Assembly (NCBI RefSeq): GCF_014930365.1
Contig: NZ_JABXWI010000012.1
Span: forward strand, 298,137-362,136
Origin: Streptomyces caniscabiei
GTDB lineage: Bacteria > Actinomycetota > Actinomycetes > Streptomycetales > Streptomycetaceae
Length of the DNA: 64,000 bases
Reading direction: 5' to 3'
Part shown: positions 34,919-43,073 of the stretch, one piece after another
Layout of the letters: each line of letters opens with the position of its first letter
How positions within the stretch are numbered: position 1 is the stretch's first letter
Notes under the pieces: model-generated
Seen by the model: the letters and a program-made list of their open reading frames with translations, nothing else
Database searches by the model: none
What the model was told of the DNA's origin: nothing
Program-made: the position numbers and the translations under genes

Positions 34919-36037
34919 CTAGGCACCACCGGCACGCGGCCGGAGCCACCGGGTCAGCGCGGCTTCGATCGCCGTCACGCCCGGGACCTTCTCGACACCC
35001 AGCGGGTACGCGCCCCGGCTCAGCACGTCCCAGACCGTCCAGCTCGCGCTGCGAAGCATGGCCCGCCGCGTCGCGCGATCCGTCGCGGGCGCGAGACGCA
35101 GCGCCTGTGAGGTGCGGATGACATCGGTGAACACCGACTGGGCCTTCTTGTAGTCGAGGAGTTTCGGCAGGTCCTCCCGCCAGCCCCGGGAGCTCCCCGA
35201 CCGGACCTCCTCCACGAGCGAGCACCAGCGTTGCGTCATCCACCGTTCCTGTTCCGGCGGGTAGCGCATCAGGTAGAGGTGGGTGGCGAGGTCGTAGAGC
35301 GGGTCGCCGAACATCGCGAGTTCCCAGTCGATGGCCCAGAGGCGGCGGTCGCGGTCGACGATGAGGTTCTCTCGGTGGAGATCGGCGTGCAGGAGGCAGA
35401 AGGGGCGCTCACGCAGACCTGACACATGCTTCCTGAGCTGCTTGAAGGAGTCGGAGTCCAGGTTCAGCTCCGCGAACAGGTCGCCGTACTCCGGCAGATT
35501 GTCCCCGTACACCCGGTCCTCGGTGAAGCAGATCAGCCGGTCGAGGAAGCCCGCGCTGTCGCCCTCCCCCGCGCGGTCCCGCCGCTGGCACCTCCGCTTC
35601 ACCAGCAGGCTCCGGGGGCGCACGGCGACCAACTGCCGGAACAGGGCGAGGATCTGCCCGAACTCCTCGTCGGGGACGGGCGTACCGGACGGGTGGAGCG
35701 CCCCGAGCGTCTCTCCCTCGACGAACCGCTGGAGGACGGTGCCCTCGACCTCGATCAGCTCGGGGATGTTGTCGATGCGCCCCTGGAGCTCGGTGAGCAG
35801 GCGCTCCTCCGAGTCGAAGCAGCGACGGTCGAACCACAGCAGGCTCTCGCGCGGCTCACGGCACTTCCAGCGAACGGCCCCGCCGGAACCGGTCTCCATG
35901 CCGGCACCGGCCTCGGGGGGCAGCCGGAAGACATAGGTCTCGTGGTGGTAGCCGCTGAGTGGTCCCTCCACCGCACCCGGGTCGGCGCTCATCTCATCGG
36001 CGCGGCGCCGCCCCTTGGAATCCGAATCAGCTGGCAT
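34919..36037 (-). CDS. Aminoglycoside-phosphotransferase-fold kinase
   Basis: The 372-residue protein has the APH kinase core: LQRFVEGETLGALHP, the catalytic loop FCLLHADLHRENLIVD and the metal-binding AIDWELAMFGDPLYDLATHL. The N-terminal region is divergent and the usual glycine loop is not clear. Members phosphorylate small alcohols or aminoglycosides, so the substrate cannot be called. It ends 10 bp upstream of the TetR gene on the same strand and is divergent from a HAD gene, beginning the GntR/HAD cluster. Confidence 0.87.
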   Translation of the reverse strand: MPADSDSKGRRRADEMSADPGAVEGPLSGYHHETYVFRLPPEAGAGMETGSGGAVRWKCREPRESLLWFDRRCFDSEERLLTELQGRIDNIPELIEVEGTVLQRFVEGETLGALHPSGTPVPDEEFGQILALFRQLVAVRPRSLLVKRRCQRRDRAGEGDSAGFLDRLICFTEDRVYGDNLPEYGDLFAELNLDSDSFKQLRKHVSGLRERPFCLLHADLHRENLIVDRDRRLWAIDWELAMFGDPLYDLATHLYLMRYPPEQERWMTQRWCSLVEEVRSGSSRGWREDLPKLLDYKKAQSVFTDVIRTSQALRLAPATDRATRRAMLRSASWTVWDVLSRGAYPLGVEKVPGVTAIEAALTRWLRPRAGGA

Positions 36038-36257
36038 TGCCCGTTCTCTCGCCGTGGTCGCACCCGTGGTGAAATCCAGGAAGTGGAGGCACGGTACTCC
36101 TCCGAAGGCGAGCATCGTGGCAGAAGCCGGGCTTTCGCAGGTGGCTGTCCACCGGTTGAACGCTCACGTGCCCGGGCCCGTACTGACACGCATCGCGCGA
36201 CTGTCCGAAGGTGTCCCACGCGTGGGTCGGACGGCCGACTGCACCACACTGATCACG

Positions 36258-37091
36258 ATGACTGCCATGAACCCCACCCTCCCCGAGACGACCGAGCCGC
36301 TCCGACCGCGCCAGCTGCTCGGCGGGGCCCGAGCCGTCCTCCTCGACTTCGACGGCCCGGTCTGCGACCTGTTCGCCGGACGGTCGACCCGGCCTGTCGC
36401 CAGGGAGATCAAGGCCATGGCACGGGAGAAGTGGAATGTGCTCGACCCCGCCGTGGAGGCGTGCGACGACTCGCACGCCGTCCTTCAACTCCTCCGGGAC
36501 ATGCTGGACCGAAGGAGGGACGCCGCCCTCGGCCCCACCGCCCTCGCCCCCGCCCTGGACCCCGCCGTCCTGCGTGCGGCGAGCGACATCGTGACGCGGT
36601 ACGAGGAGGAGGCCGTGGACGCCGCGGTGCCGGCACCGGGGGTCGATCTGCTGCTGGACAGCCTGGCCGAGCACGGGAAGCGGCTCGCGATCGTGACGAA
36701 CAACGCGGAAGGACCTGTGCGGAAGTTCCTCGGGCTTCACAAGATGTCCGGGAAGTTCGAGGCTGTCTGCGGCCGCGACCCGCGCGACCCGCGCCGTATG
36801 AAGCCCGATCCGAGCGTGGTGCGGCTCGCTCTGGAACACCTGGGGCACATCGCGCCGGAGGCCGCCGTGCTGATCGGCGACCAGCCCGGCGATCTCCGGG
36901 CGGCCGCGTCCGCCGGCGTACGGTTCCTGGGCTACGCACCGGACCCCGAGCGGGACCGCCGGCTGCGCCGGGCGGGCGCGCGCACCGTGGTCGCCTCGCA
37001 CATCGAACTGGTCGAGGCCTGCGCGCCTGGGCCGGACCCTCACCCTCAAGGGTTCAGTCAGTCCCCGCCGCTCCGTCACCCTCGTCCGTGA
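36258..37091 (+). CDS. HAD-superfamily hydrolase, first copy of the GntR/HAD cluster
   Basis: The ATG at 36258 gives 277 residues. HAD motif I is VLLDFDGPVCDLF (D30, D32), motif II is LAIVTNN, motif III is the Lys in RMKPDPS, and motif IV is LIGDQPGDLRAA. The alpha-helical cap lies between (~50-130). These features fit a small-molecule phosphatase. It is divergent from the APH-fold kinase, and its 3' end overlaps the convergent GntR gene by 38 bp. A related HAD lies at 38277. Confidence 0.9.
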   Translation: MTAMNPTLPETTEPLRPRQLLGGARAVLLDFDGPVCDLFAGRSTRPVAREIKAMAREKWNVLDPAVEACDDSHAVLQLLRDMLDRRRDAALGPTALAPALDPAVLRAASDIVTRYEEEAVDAAVPAPGVDLLLDSLAEHGKRLAIVTNNAEGPVRKFLGLHKMSGKFEAVCGRDPRDPRRMKPDPSVVRLALEHLGHIAPEAAVLIGDQPGDLRAAASAGVRFLGYAPDPERDRRLRRAGARTVVASHIELVEACAPGPDPHPQGFSQSPPLRHPRP

Positions 37092-37962
37092 GCAGGTTCC
37101 AGACCGAGTCGAACCAGGCCTGCGCGGAATCGACGAAGACGCTCTCCGGGGACGACGGATCGGCGCCCTTGACGTGGTGGGTGAGCGTGGCGCCCAGGCC
37201 GAGTACGTCGAGGGCGTCGACCAGTTCGCCCCCGCCGACCTCGATCGGGCGTTCGACGACCGTGTAGAAGCCGTGCAGCGCCTCGGTCTGGTTGCGCAGA
37301 TACACCTTGAAGGTCGGCGTGATCGGCACATGCCGCACCAGGACGTCGACCTGGGGGACGAGCCCCACCCGCTGGAGATCCTCCAGCGCCTCGCGCAGCG
37401 ATGATTCCTGCACCCGGGTGATGTCCCGAAGGCGTTCCCGCGGCCGTGTGTCCTCCTGGGACCCCCTGACCGTCGGATACGGCAGGGGCATCGACTCGCG
37501 GGGCAGAAGCATGCGCAGCAGGATGCGCTCCGGGGTGATCTCCCGGTCGCGCACCCGCTCCGCCTGCAGCCGGATGTGCGTGCTCAAGGACTCCGACGTC
37601 AGGGTGTGGATGTCCAGGAGCACTTCGCTCTGCTCGAAGGCGGAGTCGAAGAACGAGCGCGGTGTCACCTTGCTCGCCGCCCGGGGCCGCGCCCGCCGGG
37701 CCCCCAGCACCCGGGTGCCGCTCCCCCGCCGGGTCTCGACCAGGCCTTCCTCCCTCAGCCGGGCCAGCACCTTCTGGAGGGTGTCACGGGAGACGTTGAG
37801 CGTCTCGACGAGTTTCCGCTGGGGAGGCAGCGACGTCCCCTCCGGGTATGTGCCGTCCTCCATCCTGGCCCGCAGTGCCTCCAGGACATGCTCGAACTTG
37901 CTGCCGCCGGCCTCACCGGTCCATGTATCGCCCACCTCCCGACCGTACCGCTCCCCGCCCAC
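37054..37962 (-). CDS. GntR-type regulator, first paralogue
   Basis: Starting at the GTG at 37962 (other GTGs are possible) the protein has ~302 residues. A GntR winged helix occupies ~15-85 (RARMEDGTYPEGTSLPPQRKLVETLNVSRDTLQ). The C-terminal ~200 residues are not a recognised FadR or UTRA domain. They share with two neighbours the pattern LLRMLLPRESMPLPYP, VYLRNQTEAL and the ending FVDSAQAWFDSVWNLL. This may be a phospholipase-D-like sensor fold as in TrmB regulators, but that is inference. Dyad sites lie just upstream. Confidence 0.85.
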   Translation of the reverse strand: MGGERYGREVGDTWTGEAGGSKFEHVLEALRARMEDGTYPEGTSLPPQRKLVETLNVSRDTLQKVLARLREEGLVETRRGSGTRVLGARRARPRAASKVTPRSFFDSAFEQSEVLLDIHTLTSESLSTHIRLQAERVRDREITPERILLRMLLPRESMPLPYPTVRGSQEDTRPRERLRDITRVQESSLREALEDLQRVGLVPQVDVLVRHVPITPTFKVYLRNQTEALHGFYTVVERPIEVGGGELVDALDVLGLGATLTHHVKGADPSSPESVFVDSAQAWFDSVWNLLTDEGDGAAGTD

Positions 37963-37983
37963 GGGCAAACCAGTTCCGGTCAG

Positions 37984-38067
37984 CTAGCAGCCCAACTGGA
38001 CTGCTAGTTAAGGGATCAGTCCAATCGGGAACACCAATTACAGGTCAATCACTGGCCAATTGGACTG
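37984..38067. promoter_or_regulatory. Dyad cluster between GntR paralogue 1 and a mini-membrane gene
   Basis: CTAGCAG (37984-37990) is inverted as CTGCTAG (38001-38007) around AACTGGACTG. Further sites CAGTCCAAT (38017-38025) and ATTGGACTG (38059-38067) form a perfect inverted pair, with CCAATTGG at its core. The region controls divergent transcription of the regulator and the membrane-protein gene. Confidence 0.65.
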
Positions 38068-38103
38068 ACTGCCGGGGCAGTCGGCCGAACGGGGGTGGAG
38101 AAC

Positions 38104-38286
38104 ATGGTGTTCTGGGAAGTGCTGGTGGCAGCGGTCCAATTCCTCGCGGCCCATCTGGTGGGGCGGGCCCTCGGCCCTCTCGGACTCCTCCTGATGGTCG
38201 TCGTGGCCGTGGCCCTGCGGATCGGCCAGGCGCGCCTGGCCTGGTGGACGGCGCTCCTCTTCCTCCTCCTGATGGTTCAGGCCTGA
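38104..38286 (+). CDS. 60-residue membrane protein, first copy
   Basis: Starting at ATG 38104 (a GTG at 38095 is possible) the product has 60 residues. It has an amphipathic start, one strong membrane segment (GPLGLLLMVVVAVALRIG) and a second (WWTALLFLLLMVQA) at the C-terminus. It is divergent from the GntR gene and its last 10 bp overlap the convergent HAD gene. A 63-residue protein of like size and topology stands next to the other GntR genes. Function unknown; possibly a membrane sensor or modulator. Confidence 0.72.
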   Translation: MVFWEVLVAAVQFLAAHLVGRALGPLGLLLMVVVAVALRIGQARLAWWTALLFLLLMVQA

Positions 38287-39044
38287 TCCGGGAGGTGGGT
38301 GCGGAGGACGTCCAGGACCGGCTTCAGCGAGTTCACCGTGTGCGCGAGGGGGACGCCCGCGTCCAGCAGGGCCTTGAGCTTGTGCTCGTTACGCGCGTAG
38401 CCGAGGAAGGGGACGGCAGCCTCGCGGGCCGCCTCGAAATCGGTGGGGGCGTCGCCGAGCATCAGGGCGCGGGACGGTTCGGCGCCCATCGCGTTGAGGG
38501 CCTGGCGCAGGGTGTGGGGGTGCGGCTTCATACGGTCGAGGTCGCGCGTACGGCCGTAGATGTACGGGAAGCAGTCGGTCAGACCCCGGGTCGCGATGTA
38601 ACGGGACGCCGCGAGCGCCGAGTTGTTGGTGGTGATGGCGAACCGGGCCCGCCGTGACCAGGTCCGGATGAGCGGGTCGGCCCAGGTGGTGGGGTACGCC
38701 TTGGGCGCGGCGGTCAGCTCCTGCTGGGTGAGCCACTCCTCCACGTCGATGATCAGGTCGCTGCGCGGGTGGCGCCGGCCCAGACCCAGGAGAACCACCT
38801 GCGGGTCGGCCGTATCGCGCTCCCGCTCCGTCAGCAGACCCCCGAGCCCCCGCCTGTCGATCAACCCCACCAGATCCCTGGCCACTTGGTGCGCGGGATG
38901 CCCGGAGAACAGTCGACAGATCGGCCCGTCCAGGTCCCAGAGCACGAAGCGGACCGGGGTGATCAGTTCTCGAAGCGCTCGAAGGGGCTCTGTCTCTTCC
39001 GTCACCGGTTCAGTCTGCGCCGTATCAGCCGTGTCAGGAGTCAC
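38277..39044 (-). CDS. HAD-superfamily hydrolase, second copy
   Basis: Taking the GTG at 39044, which overlaps the TAG of the GntR gene upstream by one base, gives 255 residues. HAD motif I is VLWDLDGPICRLF (D37, D39), motif II is FAITTNNS, motif III is DRMKPHPH and motif IV is LMLGDAPTDFEAA. The LDGPICRLFSGHPAHQVARDL region resembles the first HAD copy (FDGPVCDLFAG). It is translationally coupled to the second GntR paralogue, so the enzyme's activity likely depends on that regulator's signal. Confidence 0.88.
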   Translation of the reverse strand: MTPDTADTAQTEPVTEETEPLRALRELITPVRFVLWDLDGPICRLFSGHPAHQVARDLVGLIDRRGLGGLLTERERDTADPQVVLLGLGRRHPRSDLIIDVEEWLTQQELTAAPKAYPTTWADPLIRTWSRRARFAITTNNSALAASRYIATRGLTDCFPYIYGRTRDLDRMKPHPHTLRQALNAMGAEPSRALMLGDAPTDFEAAREAAVPFLGYARNEHKLKALLDAGVPLAHTVNSLKPVLDVLRTHLPDQA

Positions 39045-39928
39045 TAGGAGAGTGTCAGGTCCGTCGTGATGGTTTCCCAGAGGGCGTTGAACCATTGCTG
39101 GGACTGATCGACGAAGGCGGCGTCGCGGGGGCCGGTCTCCTTCTCGAAGGAGAAGAGGAGGGACTGGGTGCCGAAGGCGTCGTACATCTGCAGGGGCCCG
39201 TCGGCCATCTGCTCCTCGCGCTTCATGAGCATGTAGTAGGCGATCAGGGCCTCCTGCCCGTTGAGGAGGTAGAGCTTGACCGGCGGGGTGAAGGGCAGGG
39301 CCCGGAACGTCACGCTGACGTCGAGCTTGTGCGAGGTGCGCAGGGCCTGGAGGTTGTGGCGCAGGACGCGGATCTGGGCGTTGCGCTGATCGAGCCAGCG
39401 CCTGTGGACGGGGTCCTCCTCGTCGTCCTCGCCACGCCCCTCCACCGGCACCGGGAACGCCAGGTTGATCTTCCTGGAGGGCAGCAGGATACGGACGTCG
39501 ATGGACTCCGGGCGGATCGTTCCCTCATGGATACGGCGGACCGGTTCGCCGAGGGCCAGCATCAGGGTCTCGGCGGTGAGGCAGGCCGCGTCGATGCGGA
39601 CGTGCGGCGTGGAGAAGGCATCCGCCAGACGCGGGCCGAGGCCCACCATCGTCGGCTGCGGCTCGTTGCTCGCGGCGGGGCCGACCTCGGCGACCCGGGG
39701 CGGGCTGCCCTTGCTGACGTTGCTCAGCAGGCCGTCGTCCTGGAGGGCGCGCAGGGCCTGCCGGACCGTGCCGCGCTCCACGCCGAACTCCTCGGCCAGC
39801 TCCGCCTGGGTGGGCAGGCGTTCGCCGGGCCTGAGGTGGCCGCCGCGGATGCGGTCCCGCAGGGTGGCGGCGATCTCCTGGGACGAGAGCTTTCTGCCGT
39901 CGTTCACTGCAACGTTCTCCTGAGTCAC
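39044..39928 (-). CDS. GntR-type regulator, second paralogue
   Basis: The GTG at 39928 lies six bases after a TAGCGT -10-like box, a leaderless geometry shared with the third paralogue; a GTG at 39907 with GGAG upstream is the alternative. The ~294-residue protein has a GntR winged helix (ATLRDRIRGGHLRPGERLPTQAELAEEFGVERGTVRQALRAL) and a long C-terminal region closely related to the third paralogue (VRIDAACLTAETLMLALGEP, LPFTPPVKLYLLNGQEALIAYY, FVDQSQQWFNALWETI). The HAD gene is downstream and coupled. Confidence 0.87.
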   Translation of the reverse strand: MTQENVAVNDGRKLSSQEIAATLRDRIRGGHLRPGERLPTQAELAEEFGVERGTVRQALRALQDDGLLSNVSKGSPPRVAEVGPAASNEPQPTMVGLGPRLADAFSTPHVRIDAACLTAETLMLALGEPVRRIHEGTIRPESIDVRILLPSRKINLAFPVPVEGRGEDDEEDPVHRRWLDQRNAQIRVLRHNLQALRTSHKLDVSVTFRALPFTPPVKLYLLNGQEALIAYYMLMKREEQMADGPLQMYDAFGTQSLLFSFEKETGPRDAAFVDQSQQWFNALWETITTDLTLS

Positions 39929-39933
39929 GACCA

Positions 39934-40042
39934 AACGCTACAACTCTCACCCATCTTTGGGGAGTTCGCGCGAAGGTGGTTATGAACATAGACCAAATGG
40001 GAACCATTTAAACGAAGTTGGTTGCCAACTTTTCCAAGTTGG
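39934..40042. promoter_or_regulatory. Promoter and dyad operators between GntR paralogue 2 and a mini-membrane gene
   Basis: On the minus strand, CATAACCACCTTC, then CCCAAAGATGG and TTGTAGCGTTT precede the GTG; nearly the same block precedes GntR paralogue 3. AAGTTGG-TTG-CCAACTT at 40015-40031 is a perfect dyad, and CCAAGTTGG follows at 40034. These are likely operators for the divergent pair. Confidence 0.7.
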
Positions 40043-40099
40043 CTGAAGTTCTCCTTCTTCAGGCTCCGCCCGCCCCAGCCCCTCGGAGGAGGTACCACC

Positions 40100-40291
40100 A
40101 TGCCCGCTGCCCTCGCTCTCGTCTCCGCCCTCGCCGTCGTCGCCCTCCAGCGTTTCGTCGAATGGCGTTACGGCACCATGGGAATCGTCGGCCTGCTGTT
40201 CCTCACGGTCGGGCTGAAGGCGAACAACCACACGTGCAGCTCGATCGGCGCCGTCATCCTCACGCTGATGTTCGCCGGCCCGGCGATGTGA
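40100..40291 (+). CDS. 63-residue membrane protein, second copy
   Basis: The ATG at 40100 has an excellent ribosome site (GGAGGAGGT). The 63-residue product has a hydrophobic N-terminal segment (ALALVSALAVVALQRFV) and two further segments (TMGIVGLLFLTVGL and IGAVILTLMFAGPAM), with a short KANNHTCSS loop. It is divergent from GntR paralogue 2 and convergent with paralogue 3 (11 bp between stops). Size and placement mirror the membrane protein at 38104. Confidence 0.78.
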   Translation: MPAALALVSALAVVALQRFVEWRYGTMGIVGLLFLTVGLKANNHTCSSIGAVILTLMFAGPAM

Positions 40292-40302
40292 GCCGGCCGT
40301 CC

Positions 40303-41214
40303 TCAGCTCGTGAGCAGCAGGTCCGAGCTGATGGTCTCCCAGAGCGCGTCGAACCACAGCCGGGACTGCTCGACGAAGGTCGTGTCCCGGGGTGCGGCGA
40401 CCGCGCTCCGCTCGAACGCGAACAGCGTGGACTGGGTGCCCTCGGCGTCGTACATCTCCAGCTGCTCGCTGTCCACCTCGGCCTCCTTCCGCTGCACCGT
40501 GTAGTACGCGAACAGCGCCTCCTGCCCGTTGAGGAGGTACAGCTTCACGGGCGGCGTGAAGGGCAGGGCACGGAAGGACACATGGACGTCCACGCCGTGC
40601 GTGGACCGTAACGCCAGCAGGTTGTGCTTGAGGACCTGCCCCTGGGCGTTGCGCTGGGCGAGCCAGCGGCGCTGGAGCCGGCCGTCGACCGACGCGTCGA
40701 CCGGGGTCGGGAAGGCGAGCGGGATGTCCCGGCTGGGCAGCATCACCCGGACGTCGACCCTGGCCGGTTTTATGCGCCCCGCGTGAATCTCGCGCAACGA
40801 CTCACCCACGGCGAGCGTGAGGGACACGGACGTCAGGCACAGGGCGTCGATCTTCACGTGCGGGGCCGCGAAGGCTGCGGATATGCGCGGAGCGAGCTCC
40901 ACCATCGTCGGCCGTGGCGCGGCACCCGGCCCGCCGACGGCCGCCGCGCCCACGCGTGGGGCGACAGTCGCCGGGCTGCCCTTGGAAACGTTGGTGAGCA
41001 GGTGCTCCGACTGCAGGATGCGCAAGGCCTGCCGTACGGCTCCGCGCTCGACGCCGAACTCGTCGGCCAGCTTGGCCTGTGTGGGCATGCGCTGTCCCGG
41101 TCGCAGCTCGCCGGACCTGATCCGGCCGCGCAACACGTCGGCCACCTCGTGGTGTGACCTCTGGGGCCGCTGTGACGACTTCCGCCCATCGACGGCCGTG
41201 CGTTCCCGCTCCAC
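40303..41214 (-). CDS. GntR-type regulator, third paralogue
   Basis: The GTG at 41214 lies six bases after a TAGTGT -10-like box. The ~303-residue protein has a GntR winged helix (VLRGRIRSGELRPGQRMPTQAKLADEFGVERGAVRQALRIL) and the same unusual C-terminal region as paralogue 2 (VKIDALCLTSVSLTLAVGES, RALPFTPPVKLYLLNGQEALFAYY, FVEQSRLWFDALWETISSDL). The two are clearly duplicates. No HAD gene accompanies this copy, so it may be an orphan or act on its neighbours' targets. Confidence 0.87.
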   Translation of the reverse strand: MERERTAVDGRKSSQRPQRSHHEVADVLRGRIRSGELRPGQRMPTQAKLADEFGVERGAVRQALRILQSEHLLTNVSKGSPATVAPRVGAAAVGGPGAAPRPTMVELAPRISAAFAAPHVKIDALCLTSVSLTLAVGESLREIHAGRIKPARVDVRVMLPSRDIPLAFPTPVDASVDGRLQRRWLAQRNAQGQVLKHNLLALRSTHGVDVHVSFRALPFTPPVKLYLLNGQEALFAYYTVQRKEAEVDSEQLEMYDAEGTQSTLFAFERSAVAAPRDTTFVEQSRLWFDALWETISSDLLLTS

Positions 41215-41220
41215 GCACAA

Positions 41221-41317
41221 ACACTACAACTTCTCGCCATCTTTGGGCAGTTCGTGGGAAGGTGGTTATGAGACGACTCCAAGCGGAGATAAGTAAGGTG
41301 AAGTTGGTCGCCAACTT
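41221..41317. promoter_or_regulatory. Promoter and dyad operator of GntR paralogue 3
   Basis: The plus-strand block CTACAACTTCTCGCCATC, then TTTGGGCAGTTCG and GAAGGTGGTTATGA matches the block in front of paralogue 2. AAGTTGG-TCG-CCAACTT at 41301-41317 repeats the other operator with one base changed in the spacer. No small membrane gene is present here; 41318-41543 shows nothing I can support. Confidence 0.7.
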
Positions 41318-41543
41318 TCGCAACATGGTCAAACTTTCGGCTGGTTGGTGACTCTGGCAACTGCCACCGACCGTCCCACAGACCGACCGATCGACCTCCC
41401 TTCCGGAGGGGAGCCGGGAGTTCGACCGGTCCGCACCGTCACAACTGAATGGTTCAGCCACAACTGAATGCGCAGCCACAACCACAACTGAACAGCTACG
41501 GATACCGCACACACCAGAAAGGTCCCCGGAGGTCCCAGAGGCC

Positions 41544-42809
41544 TCAGAAGATGTCCGGGCACCACGGGCGCCTGGACGTCCGCAGCAGGGCGTCGGCCAC
41601 GGAGGCGGCGCCCTTCCGCTGTTCCCGGGCCCGCCCGAGCGCGGCCAGCCGTACGGCGGACTCGTCGCCCAGCCACAGCGTCGCCAGGTCCGCGACGTCC
41701 AGGACGAGGTCGCCGTCCTCGCCCGTCGGCACACAACTCGCCCCGTCCGGGCCCGCGTCCAGCCGGTACCGCCCGTCGGCGAAGCCGTCCCTGTCCACGA
41801 CCTCCAGCACCAGCGTCCCGGTGCCCGCGTACGTACGCGCCTCCAGCGCCCGTACGACGTCCAGGATCCGCACCCACAGCCAGTCCGCGTGAGTGGTGAC
41901 GCTCACGGCGCGCGGGTCGGGGAAGAAGTGCGGCAGGAGGTCGTCGGGCGCCCGCCAGCCGCACTTGACCTTGGTGATCCAGTCGATCGAGCAGAGGTAG
42001 TGCCACAGGGCGCGCTCGGCTGCGGGGGTCGTCGCGATCAGCCAGTTGACGTCGGCCGTGTTCTGCGGCTGCTTCATCTGCCAGGTGTCGTCCGCCTCGT
42101 ACGAGACCATGCCCTCGACCTCGCCGGTCGCCGAGCGGTAGACCGCGTAGAACGGTTCGGTCCAGGAGCCGTGGATCCGCAGGTCGCCCGTGTTGATCCG
42201 CCACCAGCGCTCGTCGCGGCTCACCGCGCCGGGTTGCGCGGCGCGCAGCCGGTCGTGCAGGGCGGGGCCGAGGGCGCGTACGGTCGCGCCGTCGACGAGG
42301 TCGACCCGGCCGCCGTCCGCCGGGCCGGACCAACGGGGGTCCAGGCCGGTGCGGGGGACGTCGACGGTCCACTCGGTGGTCCAGGTGGCGGGGCCGAAGC
42401 CGTAGCGGCCGTAGATCGGGTACTCGGCGGCGATCAGGGTGGCGACGACGTCGCCGCGGTCCTTCGCGGCGGAGAGGTCCTGGGCCATCATCCGGGTGAG
42501 CAGGCCCCGGCGGCGGTGCGTGGGGCTGACCGTGACGTTCGAGATGGCGTCGGCGGGGACGGTGCGGCCGCCGACGGTGGTGAGTTCCTGGGGGAAGGAG
42601 CGGAAGGTCGCCACGGGCTGGGGGGCGGGGGCGGTGGGGTCGAACGCGGCGAGTGTTCGGGACGGGTCTATGTGGGACGAGCGGTCCTTGAGCTCCTGGG
42701 GGGTGAGGGTTTCCGGAGCTCGGAGGAAGCCGATGTTGAGGGCGTTCAGCCAGGCCGGGATCTCGTCGTCGGTGACGGGGCGTACGGCTATGTCGTGGGA
42801 GGCGCGCAT
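41544..42809 (-). CDS. Eis-like GNAT acetyltransferase
   Basis: The 421-residue protein has the three-part layout of Eis enzymes: an N-terminal GNAT domain with acetyl-CoA motif VSPTHRRRGLLTRMM, a second GNAT-like domain, and a C-terminal SCP2-like region. It ends in the free carboxylate phenylalanine expected for Eis catalysis (RPWCPDIF). Eis proteins acetylate aminoglycosides and other amines at several positions; the natural substrate is unknown. Confidence 0.9.
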   Translation of the reverse strand: MRASHDIAVRPVTDDEIPAWLNALNIGFLRAPETLTPQELKDRSSHIDPSRTLAAFDPTAPAPQPVATFRSFPQELTTVGGRTVPADAISNVTVSPTHRRRGLLTRMMAQDLSAAKDRGDVVATLIAAEYPIYGRYGFGPATWTTEWTVDVPRTGLDPRWSGPADGGRVDLVDGATVRALGPALHDRLRAAQPGAVSRDERWWRINTGDLRIHGSWTEPFYAVYRSATGEVEGMVSYEADDTWQMKQPQNTADVNWLIATTPAAERALWHYLCSIDWITKVKCGWRAPDDLLPHFFPDPRAVSVTTHADWLWVRILDVVRALEARTYAGTGTLVLEVVDRDGFADGRYRLDAGPDGASCVPTGEDGDLVLDVADLATLWLGDESAVRLAALGRAREQRKGAASVADALLRTSRRPWCPDIF

Positions 42810-42925
42810 GGGGTCACGCTAGGGGGGTGTCGGCGGTGTGTCTTCCGGGTTTTCCTCGCCCCCGCCGCCCCTACCCGTCCCTCCCTCAAGGGGCTGCGCC
42901 CCTTCGACCCCCAGGCGTCCGTCCG

Positions 42926-43047
42926 GTGGGGGCTGGTCGCGCAGTTCCCCGCGCCCCTGAAAGGCCTACGGCCATTTCAGGGGCGAAAAAGCAGGGGCGC
43001 AGCCCCGCTTTTTCAGGGGCGCGGGGAACTGCGCGACCAGCCCCCAC
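42926..43047. repeat. Dispersed inverted repeat, copy 2 (complete, 37-bp arms)
   Basis: Arms 42926-42962 and 43011-43047 are perfect 37-bp inverted repeats carrying the GGGGCGCGGGGAACTGCGCG core. The 48-bp interior has its own hairpins: GGCC-TAC-GGCC continuing the stem, and AAAAAGC-AGGGGC-GCA-GCCCC-GCTTTTT. It lies between the Eis-like gene and rsiG, and is the longest copy here. Confidence 0.95.
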
Positions 43048-43073
43048 GCACCCGCAGCCGAAAACGCACCCCT

